22,268 bases of DNA from Clostridia bacterium (lineage in GTDB: Bacteria > Bacillota > Clostridia > Peptostreptococcales > Anaerovoracaceae). Positions 21,694-22,268 of the stretch are shown piece by piece. The position numbers and the translations under genes were made by a program. Position 1 is the stretch's first letter, and every line of letters starts with the position of its first letter. Below the pieces are notes generated by a model. It saw only the letters and a list, made by a program, of their open reading frames with translations, searched no databases and was not told the origin of the DNA. The stretch lies in the NCBI GenBank assembly GCA_024403215.1, contig JAKSSJ010000007.1:1-22268 (forward strand). The letters run 5' to 3'.

Positions 21694-22268
21694 ATGAATA
21701 AGCAATATGCATTAGATTTACTAAATACTGGGAATTATTATTCTAATAAGGACCTACAGTATAACGAAAAACTTGGATATAGGCTTTCAAAGAGTGAGCT
21801 GGCTGAATTTTTAGACATAAAGGATCAATTTGTAAATGAAGGCTTAGATATATTTAAAAAGTTAGATTTAGTTTCTTTTAATTCTAAACATATATTTTAT
21901 GTAGAAACAGAATATCTAAAATCATTGCTAGAGGAATATTCAGGAATACTAGATTATGACTTTAAAATAAATCAAAGTACATTTCTTACCAGAAATATGA
22001 ATGAGATGGTTGCATCTAAAATATTATCAGAAATAGAAGGTACTATGGCTATAGAAAATGTTAATACAACACATAAACGTATAAGCGAAGTCCTAAAAAT
22101 GAATAATCCAACAGAAGCAAACGATATAATCGTTAAGAATATGTTTGAGGCTTTAAAGTATATAGTATACGAGAAACCAGAGTTTAACAAAGAGAATTTA
22201 TACCATGTATACAACCTTTTGAGTGCTAATAGTCCTGCTGAAGATTCCAAACTAAAGGAAGGACAATA
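21694..22268 (+). CDS. Fic-family protein, 5' part
   Basis: The gene starts at ATG 21694 (GGAGTG upstream) and runs off the window after 191 codons. The N-terminal 90 residues are helical and have no clear homology by eye. TMAIEN (T117, E121, N122) fits the Fic inhibitory-helix motif (S/T)xxxE(G/N), placing it among class II Fic proteins with an N-terminal inhibitory segment. The helical start of the Fic fold follows. The catalytic HPFxxGN loop would lie downstream, so AMP-transferase activity cannot be judged here. Possible roles are stress regulation or a toxin-antitoxin-like function. Confidence 0.7.
   Translation, partial: MNKQYALDLLNTGNYYSNKDLQYNEKLGYRLSKSELAEFLDIKDQFVNEGLDIFKKLDLVSFNSKHIFYVETEYLKSLLEEYSGILDYDFKINQSTFLTRNMNEMVASKILSEIEGTMAIENVNTTHKRISEVLKMNNPTEANDIIVKNMFEALKYIVYEKPEFNKENLYHVYNLLSANSPAEDSKLKEGQ

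Noticed and set aside
1..22268. tRNA, rRNA or known riboswitch genes
   Set aside because: No cloverleaf with a TTCGA-type loop, rRNA signature or recognised riboswitch core was seen by eye in the intergenic gaps.

Overview
The window looks like chromosomal DNA of an anaerobic, low-to-moderate GC member of the Bacillota (Clostridia). The basis is a Firmicutes-type Tad pilus locus, a desulfoferrodoxin beside a ferritin, strong AGGAGG-type ribosome binding sites, AGA-rich and A-ending codon use, and the family membership of most genes. A Lachnospiraceae or Anaerovoracaceae-like host is a guess; the sequence alone does not settle it. The gene-dense AT-rich background is broken by several short GC-rich, self-complementary blocks (about 43-111, 3330-3445, 8880-8955, 9009-9056, 13376-13538, 16371-16544, 18660-18679).

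Region 1 (1-7600, + strand) is a Tad/Flp pilus operon entered partway through: tadZ (3' part), tadA/cpaF, tadB, tadC, then after an interruption flp pilin, a TadE-like pseudopilin, a DUF5702-like protein, a second TadE/F-like pseudopilin with two tandem H-C-C-C metal-site motifs, and a small two-TM membrane protein. The interruption (3317-4769) holds two arrays of palindromic repeats followed by a gene for a probable PD-(D/E)xK-type nuclease. A third array (7622-7987) closes the locus. The 14 units share the arms CCTTGCCA/TGGCAAGG. They recur mostly every 63 bp, with two 74-bp intervals, close to 6 and 7 helical turns. Arrays plus nuclease are the best candidate in this window for an undescribed repeat-associated system. 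The right-hand array may also work as a bank of bidirectional terminators.

Region 2 (8036-8866, - strand) is a Cof-type HAD phosphatase. It is read away from a GC-rich spacer that also precedes the next, oppositely directed operon.

Region 3 (9065-15501, + strand) is a tightly packed operon: RluA-family pseudouridine synthase, D-aspartate-ligase-like ATP-grasp enzyme, glyceraldehyde-3-phosphate dehydrogenase, a GT2 glycosyltransferase fused to a GtrA membrane domain, then (past a 163-bp foldback element) a phosphodiester glycosidase family protein and a membrane-anchored protein of unknown function. Four of these six suggest cell-envelope or glycopolymer work.

Region 4 (15523-19923, + strand) holds a thioredoxin-like protein overlapping a coiled-coil HTH protein, a MITE-like element between two terminators, a lipoprotein coupled to a shortened acyltransferase-3 membrane protein, and an oxidative-stress group: ferritin, desulfoferrodoxin (superoxide reductase) and a TspO/MBR-like membrane protein.

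Region 5 (19975-22268, + strand) looks accessory. An AAA_14/DUF4143 ATPase sits under a perfect consensus promoter between two terminators that share a 15-bp upstream sequence. A 12-codon remnant of a metallophosphoesterase start follows. The 5' part of a Fic-family gene, behind a promoter carrying repeated GTGTACA sites, runs off the end.
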